Numbered from the stretch's first letter, positions 31,658 to 40,049 are shown. The stretch is DNA of 64,000 bases from an uncultured Bacteroidia bacterium (GCA_902785065.1 CACZXH010000002.1:124001-188000), one strand, 5' to 3'. Program-made: numbers and translations. Notes: generated from the sequence alone by a model not told the origin.

Positions 31658-34134
31658 AGGAACAATCTTTTGTCGAATTCCACGGACGGCTGGAAGTCGT
31701 CGGAACGCATGTAATCCAGGACGGCCTTGTAGAACTGCCGGCCTTCCGGACAGTCCAGCACGGATTCCAGGTCCGAGCAGCACACCAGCAGTTTCCCCTT
31801 CCCCGCCGCGAACTCGAACACGAGTCCGAGCCGATGGTTCCGTTCCACATTGTCAATGACCTGGACGATGGGCTTATATCCCCGCAGGGCGTCCAGGATC
31901 ATCGGCCGGGAAGCCTTCAGGACCGGGAACCACTGCCAGTCCGTATGTTCCTCCGTCGGGAACTCCCTGAACAGCGGATGCGCCGGGTCGGTGAGGATGC
32001 CCAGGGTGCCGGGAGACACTGGCTTGCCGTTGCTCTCGCAGATCTGCTTGAACATCCGGTAGTTCCAGTAATCGGTCTGGAAGAGCCCGCCCACGGTGCC
32101 CGTCGTATCGGAAGGCATCAAGAGCACCTTCTTTCCCGCTTCCAGGGCCTTCAGGGCTGCATTGTCCAGTTTCCGGACAATGGTGATTCCGCTCCGGTCG
32201 GGCTGGTTGTCGGCCGGATACACCCAGATGGGCCAGGAATTGACGCCTTCGTAACCGGCGGTCCGGGCGCTCAGCCGCAGGTCGATGCGGGCCGGGGCTT
32301 TCACGGTATCGAGCAGTTCGGAAACGGGCTTGTCAATCTCATATTCTCCCTCCCCCTCGACCAGGTCCTCGCCCGTAAAGTTCGCGACCTTCACGTGCGC
32401 ATGGAAAACCTCGTCCTCGCTCCAGCAGTATTTCCCGAACTCGGCCAGCGGGACGAGCTCGCTGCAGAACTGCCGCCACTCGGCGGGATCGATATCGCCC
32501 TTGGGATCCATGAAGGCGTCCAGGATGCCCACATAGGCCGACCCTTGTCCGGGATAGTCCTGGATGTCAAGCAGTTGGAAACCGCCGAGGCCCGGGGTGC
32601 GGAGGCACATTTCGATATCGGCCTTGTACAGTTCGAAGGCCCAGCGCAGGGAGGCGCGGTGGAAATCCCCCGCCTGCGCCGCCATGCCAGCGATGTCCAG
32701 CCGGCGACGGAACTCCATCAGGTTGTACGGCGCCAGCGGGCCGGTGTACTTGTCGATCTGAGCGTAATCCGGATAGCTCTGGAACTGCCCGGTCTCGTGG
32801 CTGATCACCGGCATCGGGACGCCCTCGAGCGCCTCGGCGAAGTTCCGGGTGGTCCCCGGATAGAAGTGGTTCAGGATGCCGCCGTCCATCGCGTCGCAGA
32901 AAGCGAAGGAACTGCGGACGTGGGTGTTATACGCGCCATAGGCTTCGCCCCGGGTGCGGCAGGTGGCGAAGAAGTCCATCCCGTCGACATAGCCCTGCCA
33001 GCCCAGGAAGGCGTTGGTTCCGTTCGTGTAGAGGATGTGGGGGGCTTCGGTGCGGAAAGTATCGACCATCTCCTGCATGACTGCCTTCTCGCCCCAGAGC
33101 TCATTGCCCAGGGAGAACATCGCGAAAGAGGGGTGATGCCCATAAGTCCGGACAATGTTCAAGCCCTCTTTCTTCAGGAACGCGAGGAGTTCCTCCCCTT
33201 CCAGCGTTCCCCAGATCGGGAGCTCCGGCTGGAGATAGATCCCGAGCTCGTCCGCGGCCGCGAAAGCGGCCTCCGGCGGGCACCAGGAATGGAACCGGAC
33301 GTGGTTGATGCCGTAGTCGTTGCAACGCTGGAAGTAATTGATCCACGAGGCTTTGTCCATAGGCGTATGCCCCGTCAGCGGAAAGACGCAGGCGTCGTGC
33401 TTGCCCCGGAGGAAGACTGGCTTCCCGCCGGCCATGAACCGACCGTCGACCACTTCCAGGCGCGGCATTTCCGGGACCGGGAGTTGCTCGGAGAACTCCT
33501 CCACCGGCCCGAATTCAATCCGGCCGATGACCCCGTTCCAGTTCGTCTGGGTATCGTCGGAATAGAGGTGGGAACTCTTGATCACCTGCACAGGCACGCC
33601 CCCGCCGTTGTCCACGCAAAGGGTGATTGTATGCACGCCTGGACGGAGCTTGCCCAGATTGTACACCTGCGGCGTGGATACGTTATTGCAGGAATCCACC
33701 AGGGCGCCGTCCAAGTACAGTTTCGTAGCCTTGGTACGTTCCAGATACAGCGCCAGCTCCTTCTCCCGCCACACATACGGCGCCACAACCTTCTTCCGGT
33801 ACCAGGCCTTGCCTGCAAAGGAATGCCGGCGCGTCAGCCGGCCGGTTTCCACGGGCAATCCATACTGCGGCTCCACGGCCGCAATCCCCTTCCCCGCGAG
33901 GTCCGTCGTCCCGGGCAGGATGATCGTATCGGCAAACAGCGAATCGGCCCGCTCCCCCAGGAGCGAATCGACCGTCACCACCCCCGCCGGATCCAGGCAT
34001 AACCCCCACTCCCCGGAGACCTCCATCTCCGGCGTACAGGCCATGGCGGCCAGCACGGCCACGGCCATGGGCGCGACCAAGGACCTTACCATGGGCGCAA
34101 GCATGGCCCTTGCGATAGAAAAACCCTTTTTCAT
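31654..34134 (-). CDS. GH2 glycosidase lipoprotein with C-terminal extension
   Basis: 826 aa. Lipoprotein with lipobox LAAMAC. N-terminal sugar-binding jelly roll (about 60-190), Ig-like domain, TIM barrel from about 240 (FMAGGKPVFLRGKHDACVF) with acid/base Glu345 (LGNELWGE) and nucleophile candidate Glu447 (ISHETGQ), then about 270 residues of extra C-terminal domains. The barrel resembles GH2 members active on complex plant side chains rather than LacZ. The -7 box TATTTTTG sits only 4 bases before the ATG at 34134, so the mRNA is leaderless or a later in-frame Met (11 or 15) is used. Operon with the DUF3089-GH43 fusion. Confidence 0.82.
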   Translation of the reverse strand: MKKGFSIARAMLAPMVRSLVAPMAVAVLAAMACTPEMEVSGEWGLCLDPAGVVTVDSLLGERADSLFADTIILPGTTDLAGKGIAAVEPQYGLPVETGRLTRRHSFAGKAWYRKKVVAPYVWREKELALYLERTKATKLYLDGALVDSCNNVSTPQVYNLGKLRPGVHTITLCVDNGGGVPVQVIKSSHLYSDDTQTNWNGVIGRIEFGPVEEFSEQLPVPEMPRLEVVDGRFMAGGKPVFLRGKHDACVFPLTGHTPMDKASWINYFQRCNDYGINHVRFHSWCPPEAAFAAADELGIYLQPELPIWGTLEGEELLAFLKKEGLNIVRTYGHHPSFAMFSLGNELWGEKAVMQEMVDTFRTEAPHILYTNGTNAFLGWQGYVDGMDFFATCRTRGEAYGAYNTHVRSSFAFCDAMDGGILNHFYPGTTRNFAEALEGVPMPVISHETGQFQSYPDYAQIDKYTGPLAPYNLMEFRRRLDIAGMAAQAGDFHRASLRWAFELYKADIEMCLRTPGLGGFQLLDIQDYPGQGSAYVGILDAFMDPKGDIDPAEWRQFCSELVPLAEFGKYCWSEDEVFHAHVKVANFTGEDLVEGEGEYEIDKPVSELLDTVKAPARIDLRLSARTAGYEGVNSWPIWVYPADNQPDRSGITIVRKLDNAALKALEAGKKVLLMPSDTTGTVGGLFQTDYWNYRMFKQICESNGKPVSPGTLGILTDPAHPLFREFPTEEHTDWQWFPVLKASRPMILDALRGYKPIVQVIDNVERNHRLGLVFEFAAGKGKLLVCCSDLESVLDCPEGRQFYKAVLDYMRSDDFQPSVEFDKRLFL

Positions 34135-34138
34135 ATCG

Positions 34139-34146
34139 CAAAAATA
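34139..34146 (-). promoter_or_regulatory. -7 promoter element of the GH2/DUF3089-GH43 operon
   Basis: Minus strand TATTTTTG, perfect consensus, 4 bases from the GH2 ATG. It lies in the short gap after the membrane-protein gene. Confidence 0.6.
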
Positions 34147-34172
34147 GTGTTTTTCTCCGAAAGAAACGCCCC

Positions 34173-34988
34173 CTACACCGGAACCGCCGCAGAAATGGGG
34201 ACCGTCGATGGATTGAACTCGAAAGGACGGCTCTCCATATCCTTGTTGCACACGAAAACCAGTGGCAGGTCGGGCCGGGGACCGTCGTGCGGAAGACCGT
34301 AACAGCCGATGGCGTCCTCGTCGTCATCGACCTCGGTCCGGAAATCGGCCAATGTGCCCAGGAAGGCCTCCAGAGGGACATCCTTCCGGAACAGCACCAG
34401 GAAACGCCCGTCGGGAAGGCTGTACAGGAACATCCGGTCATCCACCTCGAAATGCAGGTCCACCTCCCGGGCATGGGAACAGACGATGAAAACCTTCCGG
34501 CCCGACCGCGCCACCTGATCCCGCAGCACCAACGGCGCCTGCAGCTGCTGCTCCTCCTTCCGGGCCTTCTCTTCCTCCTTGCGCCGGCTCCGGTACAAGG
34601 CGAAGACCATCACCGGGAAGAAGGCAATCAGCAAGAGCGCCTTGACCAGTGGGCTGGTCATGCTGCCCGGCAGGAAAACGATCGGGAAAAAGGCCAGCGC
34701 GGTAGAACAAACCGTCGTGGCCTCAGCCAGGGTCAATTTTCCTACGGCCCGGTCCGACCTATCATCGACCTGACCCGACTTGCCCGCCCGGGTCGATTTG
34801 CCCGGCTTCCCCCACTCGACGACCGACTCCCTGACAAGAAGAATCACACCCATCAGGAAAAAGACGATTTTCAACCAGTCCCTGCCGATAAAGTGTACAC
34901 AAAGGCCCTCCAAAGCGAACGTCCCTGCCCCCAGGACCGTCACCCAGATCAAAAGATCTCCAATCGTGCTATTCTCGTTCTCCCTCAT
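34173..34988 (-). CDS. Membrane protein of unknown function
   Basis: 271 aa. Two pairs of hydrophobic segments (about 9-28 and 38-54; 88-107 and 112-131) separated by a basic cytoplasmic-looking loop (GKPGKSTRAGKSGQ), then a charged helix (RSRRKEEEKARKEEQQ) and a soluble C-terminal domain of about 120 residues (FIVCSHAREVDLHFEVDDRMFLYSL). No family recognised. Promoter about 100 bases upstream at 35091. Stops 38 bases before the GH2 gene. Confidence 0.75.
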   Translation of the reverse strand: MRENENSTIGDLLIWVTVLGAGTFALEGLCVHFIGRDWLKIVFFLMGVILLVRESVVEWGKPGKSTRAGKSGQVDDRSDRAVGKLTLAEATTVCSTALAFFPIVFLPGSMTSPLVKALLLIAFFPVMVFALYRSRRKEEEKARKEEQQLQAPLVLRDQVARSGRKVFIVCSHAREVDLHFEVDDRMFLYSLPDGRFLVLFRKDVPLEAFLGTLADFRTEVDDDEDAIGCYGLPHDGPRPDLPLVFVCNKDMESRPFEFNPSTVPISAAVPV

Positions 34989-35090
34989 GATGTTCCAATC
35001 CGACTGTTCTTATCTCCCTATCTTGCTTGAAAAAAGGATGGTCCCGTAGCCCTTTGTCACAGTACGACAGGCCATCTTCCACCTTTGCCA

Positions 35091-35119
35091 CAAAGATAGA
35101 AAGAATTATTGAAATACAA
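35091..35119 (-). promoter_or_regulatory. Promoter of the membrane-protein gene
   Basis: Minus strand -7 TATCTTTG (35091-35098) with TTG at 35117-35119 (18-base spacer, slightly short). Leader about 95 bases. Confidence 0.55.
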
Positions 35120-35201
35120 TAAATAATTACTAAAATCTGCTATTATTCTAGGATCCTTTTGGGGTTAACCATAAACCTTCTCAGCAGCCGTTGTTTCTCC
35201 G

Positions 35202-35283
35202 CAACCCGAAATTCGCAGAGCATCACCAGCCCCGTTGTGCGCCTCTCAGTGGCACATCGCAATGCTCCGCGAATTTCGGGTTG
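35202..35283. repeat. Long inverted repeat, 22-bp arms
   Basis: Arms at 35202-35223 (CAACCCGAAATTCG...) and 35262-35283 (...CGAATTTCGGGTTG) pair at 21 of 22 positions, around a 38-base loop that can itself pair TGTGC with GCACA. No T run follows, so it is not a simple terminator. Confidence 0.85.
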
Positions 35284-35463
35284 TGGCTGGCTCCTATTCC
35301 CGGTACCCCCACGCAAGTCCCAGGCTTCCTCACCTGCGCCAACATACCCCTACACCTGCGCCAAGAATCGACACCACCAGCGCCAACCATAGTGCTTCCC
35401 GGTAGTTAAAGGGTTTTCGCCAAACAGCCGCACGGGAGGGCCGGTCCTACGCGCCAGGTTGGG

Positions 35464-35511
35464 GGTTGCGGTGCGCCACTGGCCGATATTGGCACTTGGC
35501 GCACCGCAACC
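35464..35511. repeat. Perfect 15-bp inverted repeat
   Basis: GGTTGCGGTGCGCCA (35464-35478) and TGGCGCACCGCAACC (35497-35511) are perfect reverse complements with an 18-base loop (contains GGCC...GGC pairing). Very stable; no T run. Confidence 0.88.
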
Positions 35512-35704
35512 ATCGACACAAAGCGCAGGAAGGGGCTCCCTGTGCGCCTGTTTGGCGACGGAGGGCAGCGGGAGGGTCGACGGGCAGCGACGCAGGCGGC
35601 AGGCACCCCCGCCTAGGCCCCGCAGATCCCCATCCGAAAGCCCCGAAGCCCCTCGCCAGCACCTGCCTTTGCAAGAAAGATGAGCAAGATATCCGAACAA
35701 TTGC

Positions 35705-35712
35705 TATATTTG
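35705..35712 (+). promoter_or_regulatory. -7 promoter element of the phosphodiester glycosidase gene
   Basis: TATATTTG, perfect consensus; leader about 30 bases. Confidence 0.65.
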
Positions 35713-35748
35713 TGAGTTACAAGACAATTCCACTTCGTAAGGTCCAAG

Positions 35749-36672
35749 ATGATTCCACGTATGAAAGCACTCAACATAGGCAGCGTCAGCGCGCTCGCAT
35801 CCAAGCTCGCCACCACGCTCCCCTCCGCACCCGCAGCTACATTCGCCATTGCGCTCGCGGTTCTCGCCGGATGCAGCCAGCCGGTCAATCATATCCCCGA
35901 AGGGGCCGAGAAGGTGTTCGACCTTCGCACCGGTAACGAGCTCACGGTCAAGAAAGCCGCAAAGGCCGACGGTTTCTACGGGACCATCCACGAGGACGGC
36001 CAGTTCGTCGCCTTCGTGCGCTACAATCCGGCCGCGTTCCAGACCACGGTCGTAACGGCCGAAAGGGACCAGGCCGACAGCACCAGCGCCCTGTGCCTGA
36101 AGTATGACGCGTTCGCCGGCATCAACGGCAGCTACTTCAACATGGACAGTCTTACGACCGTCACTTTCATCAAGGACGACGGTTTCGTGACCGGCGCCAC
36201 GACGGCAAGGGAGACCTTCCGGACAAATGGCGCCCTCGTCCTGAACCCGGAGGAGATCCGCGTCGAGGCCTGCGATACGACCGCGGTCTTCGAGCAGGAC
36301 TGGGAAGTCCTTGCGAGCGGCCCGGTCCTGGTCGATGACGGGGTAACGGCCACCTACGGCGAGGGCATGCCGAATTGGAAGTCTTTCTATAACAAACGCC
36401 ACCCGCGCTCGCTCGTGGGCAAGGATGCCGACGGCGGCGTGTGGCTCGTCGTAGTGGACGGCCGCTTCCCCGGAGAAGCGGAAGGGATGACCATCGCCGA
36501 ACTCACCGGGCTCGCCGGCAAGTTCGGCCTCGTCGAAGCCATCAATCTGGACGGCGGCGGCTCCTCCACCCTCTGGACCCTCCCGGGCGGCGTCCTGAAC
36601 CACCCCTGCGACAACGGCCAGTTCGACCATGTGGGCCAACGCATCGTCCCGAACGTCGTCGTGGTGCGTTGA
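35749..36672 (+). CDS. Phosphodiester glycosidase (NAGPA-domain) lipoprotein
   Basis: 307 aa. A long N-region leads to lipobox AVLAGC (Cys42). The rest is the NAGPA/DUF2233 phosphodiester glycosidase domain: FAGINGSYFNMDS, a middle SGPVLVDDGV, RHPRSLVGKDADGGVWLVVVDG and the signature AINLDGGGSSTLW near 270. Family members remove sugars linked by phosphodiester bonds (for example N-acetylglucosamine-1-phosphodiester groups). Single-gene unit between its promoter and a hairpin at 36687. The longer-than-usual signal could mean the true start is the ATG at 35761 (MKALN). Confidence 0.88.
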   Translation: MIPRMKALNIGSVSALASKLATTLPSAPAATFAIALAVLAGCSQPVNHIPEGAEKVFDLRTGNELTVKKAAKADGFYGTIHEDGQFVAFVRYNPAAFQTTVVTAERDQADSTSALCLKYDAFAGINGSYFNMDSLTTVTFIKDDGFVTGATTARETFRTNGALVLNPEEIRVEACDTTAVFEQDWEVLASGPVLVDDGVTATYGEGMPNWKSFYNKRHPRSLVGKDADGGVWLVVVDGRFPGEAEGMTIAELTGLAGKFGLVEAINLDGGGSSTLWTLPGGVLNHPCDNGQFDHVGQRIVPNVVVVR

Positions 36673-36686
36673 AACGGTTCATCGGG

Positions 36687-36703
36687 AGGCCGGCACCCGG
36701 CCT
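36687..36703 (+). terminator. Terminator-like hairpin after the phosphodiester glycosidase gene
   Basis: AGGCCGG / CCGGCCT, loop CAC, followed by a T/A-rich stretch that is also the next promoter. Confidence 0.55.
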
Positions 36704-36705
36704 AG

Positions 36706-36737
36706 TTTGGTTATTAAATTTTATTAGAATATCTTTG
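36706..36737 (+). promoter_or_regulatory. Promoter of the small-peptide/fimbrillin-like operon
   Basis: TTTG (36706-36709), 20-base spacer, TATCTTTG (36730-36737): full consensus. Predicted start near 36744, leader about 17 bases to the 44-codon gene. Confidence 0.85.
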
Positions 36738-36760
36738 CAGTCCCATTTCGCTTGACTGCA

Positions 36761-36895
36761 ATGAAAAAAGAATATATCCAACCTGCATCGCGGGTCGTCG
36801 AGTTTTCCCTGGAGACGACCTTCTGCCTCAGCAACGCGGACGGAACGGGCGGTAACCTGTCCGGCTACGGCGAGGATGACGAAAACATATTTTAA
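36761..36895 (+). CDS. 44-residue peptide with Gly-rich C-terminal part
   Basis: Small gene with ATG at 36761 and TAA at 36893-36895. The peptide starts MKKEYIQPASRVVEFSLE, has a single Cys (FCLSNADG, Cys22) and continues GTGGNLSGYGEDDENIF. It has no signal peptide. Support for translation: perfect upstream promoter, correct spacing, and 3 bases to the ATG of the fimbrillin-like lipoprotein. Peptides of this form (MKKxYxKP...C..S.DGTGGNL.GYG) occur near surface-protein genes in Bacteroidales; their role is unknown. No maturation enzyme lies nearby, so a modified-peptide product is not supported. Confidence 0.7.
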   Translation: MKKEYIQPASRVVEFSLETTFCLSNADGTGGNLSGYGEDDENIF

Positions 36896-36898
36896 CGG

Positions 36899-37741
36899 AT
36901 GAACAAGCTGCTTATCTTCGGATGCATTGCGGCTGTGTTCACCGCAATCTCTTGCCACAAAGAGGCCGATACGGCCGTTTCCACCCCTGCGACGGGCAAG
37001 CTCGTGCCCGTGACCATCGAAGCGACGATCCCTGAAACCCGGGTCACCCTGCCCATCGACGGGAATCTCCCCGCCTGGACCCAGGGGGACAAAATCGGGG
37101 TTTTCACAGCTGACAAGGTCCTGTGCCCGCCTTTCACCGCCCAGGCCGGCGGTTCCGCCAGCACGGCTTTCTCCGGACAGAAACCCGAGTATTCCCACCT
37201 GACGACCGCTTTCTTCCCCTATGATGCGAACGCCACCCTGGGCGCCGCCGGCATCGGCCTCACGCTCCCCCAGAGCCAGTCTGGCCGGATCGCGGATGCC
37301 GTCATGGTCGGAACCGGCAACGAAAACGACGGTTTCACCTTCCAGAACGTCTGTTCCGTCCTTCGGCTGCAGATTCCAGCCAGCCTGGCCATTCGCAAGG
37401 TGGAAGTGGTCCGGGACGACCGGGTGACGGGGCCGTTCACCGTAAGCACCGACCTCCGTATCACTTCCAGCACCCCTACCTCCTATCTGGAGAAACGGGC
37501 GGAAGTGGCAGGAACCCCGGCCCTCTCGGGCGAGATCCTGCTCTGCGTCCTGCCCTCCTCCAGCAAAAAGCTGCAGATGGCGCTGACCCGGTCCGACGGG
37601 AAAATCGCCTTCGTCAATACCACATTCTCCTCCGGCAAGGGCTTCGAATCCGGCCGGATCAAAAATCTCGGTCAGGCCAGCACCTCGCTGACGTTCCACG
37701 ATGCCGCGCTCGTCGCCGACCCGGCCAACCAGCAACTCTGA
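36899..37741 (+). CDS. Fimbrillin-like (Mfa/FimA-type) lipoprotein
   Basis: 280 aa. Lipoprotein signal with lipobox AISC (Cys19). The mature part has the pattern of Bacteroidales fimbrillin-family proteins: PVTIEATIPETRVTLPIDGNLPAWTQGDKIGVF near the start, then AFFPYDANATL and FQNVCSVLRLQIPA. Such lipoproteins form or decorate surface fimbriae; this one is short and could be a tip or accessory subunit. Second gene of a three-gene operon. Confidence 0.75.
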   Translation: MNKLLIFGCIAAVFTAISCHKEADTAVSTPATGKLVPVTIEATIPETRVTLPIDGNLPAWTQGDKIGVFTADKVLCPPFTAQAGGSASTAFSGQKPEYSHLTTAFFPYDANATLGAAGIGLTLPQSQSGRIADAVMVGTGNENDGFTFQNVCSVLRLQIPASLAIRKVEVVRDDRVTGPFTVSTDLRITSSTPTSYLEKRAEVAGTPALSGEILLCVLPSSSKKLQMALTRSDGKIAFVNTTFSSGKGFESGRIKNLGQASTSLTFHDAALVADPANQQL

Positions 37742-37746
37742 GCCCT

Positions 37747-38895
37747 ATGAGAAAGACCTTTGCCATCTTTGCAGCGGCGGTTCTCCTCTCCGGGGCCGCA
37801 CAGGCGCAGAACCACCCCCAGATCACCAACGGAGACTTCGAGACCTGGACCTTCGACGGAGCGAACCTGCCCAACTATTTCAACTCCTTCCAGACCGCCG
37901 ACGGGCTCTTTTCCGGTCTCGCCTACGACAAGAACAACCGTCAGGTCAAGCGGTCCACGGACAAGCGTCCGGGATCCCCGGGATCGTATTCCTGCAGTAT
38001 CTGGTCGCGGAAAGTCTCGGGGGTCGTCGCCCAGGGCAACCTGACGACCGGCCGCGTCCACGCCGCCGCCATGTCCGCGACCGGCAAGAACAATTACAAC
38101 TACTCCGATCGGGACGGCTCCAACACCAACAACGGTGTCAACAATCCCTGCGCGATGCCCTTCACCGGCAAGCCCGACTCCCTGGTCGTATGGGTGAAAT
38201 TCGCCCCGAGCGGTACCGATTCCTCGCACCCTTATGCGAAGGTGACAGCCACCATCCACAGTGATTTCGACTATATCGACGGTTATGCCCAGACCTCAGA
38301 CAGCAAATACGTCGTGGCAACGGCCATCAATATGACCATTGCAAAGACGAACGGCCAGTGGAAGAGGCTTTCCATCCCGTTTAAATACACGAACAACGGA
38401 GCGCAACCAAAGTATATCCTCCTCAGCGCCGCGACCAACGCCTATCCCGGCGGCGGCAACGAGAACGACTACCTCTATCTCGACGACATCACGCTCGTGT
38501 ACAAGCAGTCCTACCGGCTGGATATCCCTTCCCAGGGATGGGCAACGCTCTGCCTGGATTTCAACGCGAAAGCGCCCGCCGGCGCGAAGGTTTACACCGT
38601 GACTGAGTTGGTCGCCGGCTATGCGAAACTGCAGGAAATCCCCGCCGGAAGCATCATTCCGGCAAACACCGGCCTCCTCGTCCGTTCTGATGCCTCCTCT
38701 GTCACTTTCGAGAGCAGCATCATGGACCCGATGTCCGTCAGCGGAAACATCCTGGAGGGCAGGACCACGGCAGGCAGCTGCCAGGCCGGACAGTACTACG
38801 TGCTCTCCCCCGCCTCCACGAAGGACCGCGCCGTCTTCGGCCTCTACCAGGGGACTTCGCTCGCCGCCAACAAGGCCTATATCGAGGTCCGGTAG
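37747..38895 (+). CDS. PCMD-like secreted protein
   Basis: 382 aa with a Sec signal (cleavage after AQAQ near 21). The start of the mature protein, NGDFETWTFDGANLPNYFNSFQ, and the beta-sandwich that follows to about 250 (ending DYLYLDDITLVYK) resemble the putative carbohydrate metabolism domain (PCMD) of Bacteroidales; 255-382 form a second beta domain (WATLCLDFNAKAPAGAKVYTV). Probably a carbohydrate-binding or adhesive surface protein. 5 bases after the fimbrillin-like gene. Confidence 0.75.
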   Translation: MRKTFAIFAAAVLLSGAAQAQNHPQITNGDFETWTFDGANLPNYFNSFQTADGLFSGLAYDKNNRQVKRSTDKRPGSPGSYSCSIWSRKVSGVVAQGNLTTGRVHAAAMSATGKNNYNYSDRDGSNTNNGVNNPCAMPFTGKPDSLVVWVKFAPSGTDSSHPYAKVTATIHSDFDYIDGYAQTSDSKYVVATAINMTIAKTNGQWKRLSIPFKYTNNGAQPKYILLSAATNAYPGGGNENDYLYLDDITLVYKQSYRLDIPSQGWATLCLDFNAKAPAGAKVYTVTELVAGYAKLQEIPAGSIIPANTGLLVRSDASSVTFESSIMDPMSVSGNILEGRTTAGSCQAGQYYVLSPASTKDRAVFGLYQGTSLAANKAYIEVR

Positions 38896-38915
38896 TAACT
38901 TTTTCGGCGGAAAAC

Positions 38916-38946
38916 TTGCAAATTTGAAGAAATAGTTCCATCTTTG
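38916..38946 (+). promoter_or_regulatory. Promoter of tRNA-Val
   Basis: TTG (38916-38918), 20-base spacer, CATCTTTG (38939-38946, one mismatch). The tRNA begins 17 bases beyond the box. Confidence 0.65.
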
Positions 38947-38962
38947 CAGTCCTGTTACAGAC

Positions 38963-39040
38963 AGGGGCGTAGCTCAGCTGGTTTAGAGCGCTTCAGTCAC
39001 ATTGAAGAGGTCATCGGTTCGAATCCGATCGTCCCTACCA
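38963..39040 (+). tRNA. tRNA-Val (anticodon CAC)
   Basis: Acceptor AGGGGCG / CGTCCCT, D stem GCTC / GAGC, anticodon stem CTTCA / TGAAG with loop GTCACAT giving CAC, T stem ATCGG / CCGAT perfect with loop TTCGAAT. CCA is encoded at 39038-39040. Loop position 32 is G, which can wobble with T38. Reads GTG. Confidence 0.93.
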
Positions 39041-39070
39041 GGCACCCGGAACCGGGTGCCTTTTTCTGTT
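39041..39070 (+). terminator. Terminator of tRNA-Val
   Basis: GGCACCCG / CGGGTGCC stem with GAAC loop immediately after the CCA end, then TTTTTCTGTTTTT. Confidence 0.88.
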
Positions 39071-39078
39071 TTTGAGGC

Positions 39079-39109
39079 TTGGGGATTTCGCCGATTATAC
39101 CTATATTTG
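39079..39109 (+). promoter_or_regulatory. Promoter of fabD (and probably nifJ)
   Basis: TTG (39079-39081), 20-base spacer, perfect -7 TATATTTG (39102-39109). Leader about 23 bases. Confidence 0.8.
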
Positions 39110-39138
39110 TACGATATTAGATTTTCGTACTGAATCGT

Positions 39139-40023
39139 ATGAGCAAAGCATATATCTTTCCCGGTCAAGGCTCCCAGTTCCCCGGTATGGGGAAGGCGCT
39201 TTATGAGCGCAGCGCGGAGGCCCGGGAGATGATGGAACGGGCCGACGAAATCCTCGGATTCCCCATTACGGACATCATGTTCGGGGAAGACGCCGAGGCC
39301 CTGAAGGCCACGCGTGTCACCCAGCCTGCCATTTTTATCCACAGCGTCGTCCTTGCCCGCTGCAGTGGCCTGGAGGCCCCTGCGATGGCGGCCGGGCACT
39401 CCCTCGGGGAGTTCTCCGCACTCGCCGCCGCCGGCGCGATGGACTTCGAGGACGCCCTCCGGCTCGTCGCCGTCCGCGCCTCCGCGATGCAGAAATGCTG
39501 CGAGCAGGTCCCCGGCACGATGGCCGCCGTCATCAAGCTCCCGACCGAGACGGTCGAGGAAATCTGCGCCTCCTGCGCGGGCCTCGTCATCCCGGCCAAT
39601 TACAACAGCGAAGGACAGATCGTCATCTCCGGCGAGGCCGGGGCCGTGGCCGAAGCCTGTGCGAAGATGAAGGAAGCCGGCGCCAAGCGCGCACTTCCGC
39701 TGGCGGTCAGCGGCGCCTTCCACTCTCCGCTCATGGAGCCGGCCCGGCTGGAACTGGCCGAAGCCATTGAAAAGACCCCGTTCCGAGCCCCTGTCTGCCC
39801 GGTCTACCAGAACGTCACCGCCCTCCCTTCCACGGACCCGGAAGTCATCAAGGACAACCTCCTGCGCCAGCTCACCTCCCCGGTCCGCTGGACCCAGACC
39901 GTGCAGAACATGGTCGCGGACGGTGCGGACAGTTTCCTCGAAATCGGGCCCGGCACCGTCCTGCAAGGCCTTGTGAAGCGCATCGCGCCCGAAATCACCG
40001 ACATCCAAGGAATCTCAGAATAA
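39139..40023 (+). CDS. fabD: Malonyl-CoA:ACP S-malonyltransferase
   Basis: 294 aa, cytosolic, loads malonyl groups on acyl carrier protein for fatty acid synthesis. N-terminal FPGQGSQFPGMG (GQGSQ 9-13), active site GHSLGE with Ser88, catalytic His195 in GAFHSPLM, and the C-terminal SFLEIGPGTVLQGL block. Length is normal. A 26-base gap leads into nifJ without a good promoter, so the two may share a transcript: malonyl transfer and acetyl-CoA production. Confidence 0.96.
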   Translation: MSKAYIFPGQGSQFPGMGKALYERSAEAREMMERADEILGFPITDIMFGEDAEALKATRVTQPAIFIHSVVLARCSGLEAPAMAAGHSLGEFSALAAAGAMDFEDALRLVAVRASAMQKCCEQVPGTMAAVIKLPTETVEEICASCAGLVIPANYNSEGQIVISGEAGAVAEACAKMKEAGAKRALPLAVSGAFHSPLMEPARLELAEAIEKTPFRAPVCPVYQNVTALPSTDPEVIKDNLLRQLTSPVRWTQTVQNMVADGADSFLEIGPGTVLQGLVKRIAPEITDIQGISE

Positions 40024-40049
40024 ATCCACATAACTTTTAACTATCAATT

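Larger units (their letters stand above)
35120..35700. other. Gene-free stretch with large hairpins
   Basis: Between the membrane-protein promoter and the phosphodiester glycosidase promoter there are about 580 bases without a credible gene. Short open frames exist in several overlapping frames but lack starts with signals, domains or promoters. What the stretch does hold are the two strong inverted repeats listed separately (35202-35283, 35464-35511) in a GC-rich context (35400-35670). It may encode a structured RNA or be a degraded repeat element. Confidence 0.6.

Noticed and set aside
35350-35700. Arg/Cys/Gly-rich open frames in the gene-free stretch as possible small genes
   Set aside because: Several overlapping frames are open at once because of GC content; no start context, promoter or domain. 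The inverted repeats explain the sequence better.
36761-36895. Modified-peptide (RiPP) precursor
   Set aside because: No radical SAM, lanthipeptide, cyclodehydratase, protease or ABC exporter gene nearby; kept only as a small peptide gene.
38963-39040. tRNA genes as attachment sites of an integrated element
   Set aside because: No integrase, no repeated tRNA 3' end within the window, and genes on both sides are housekeeping.
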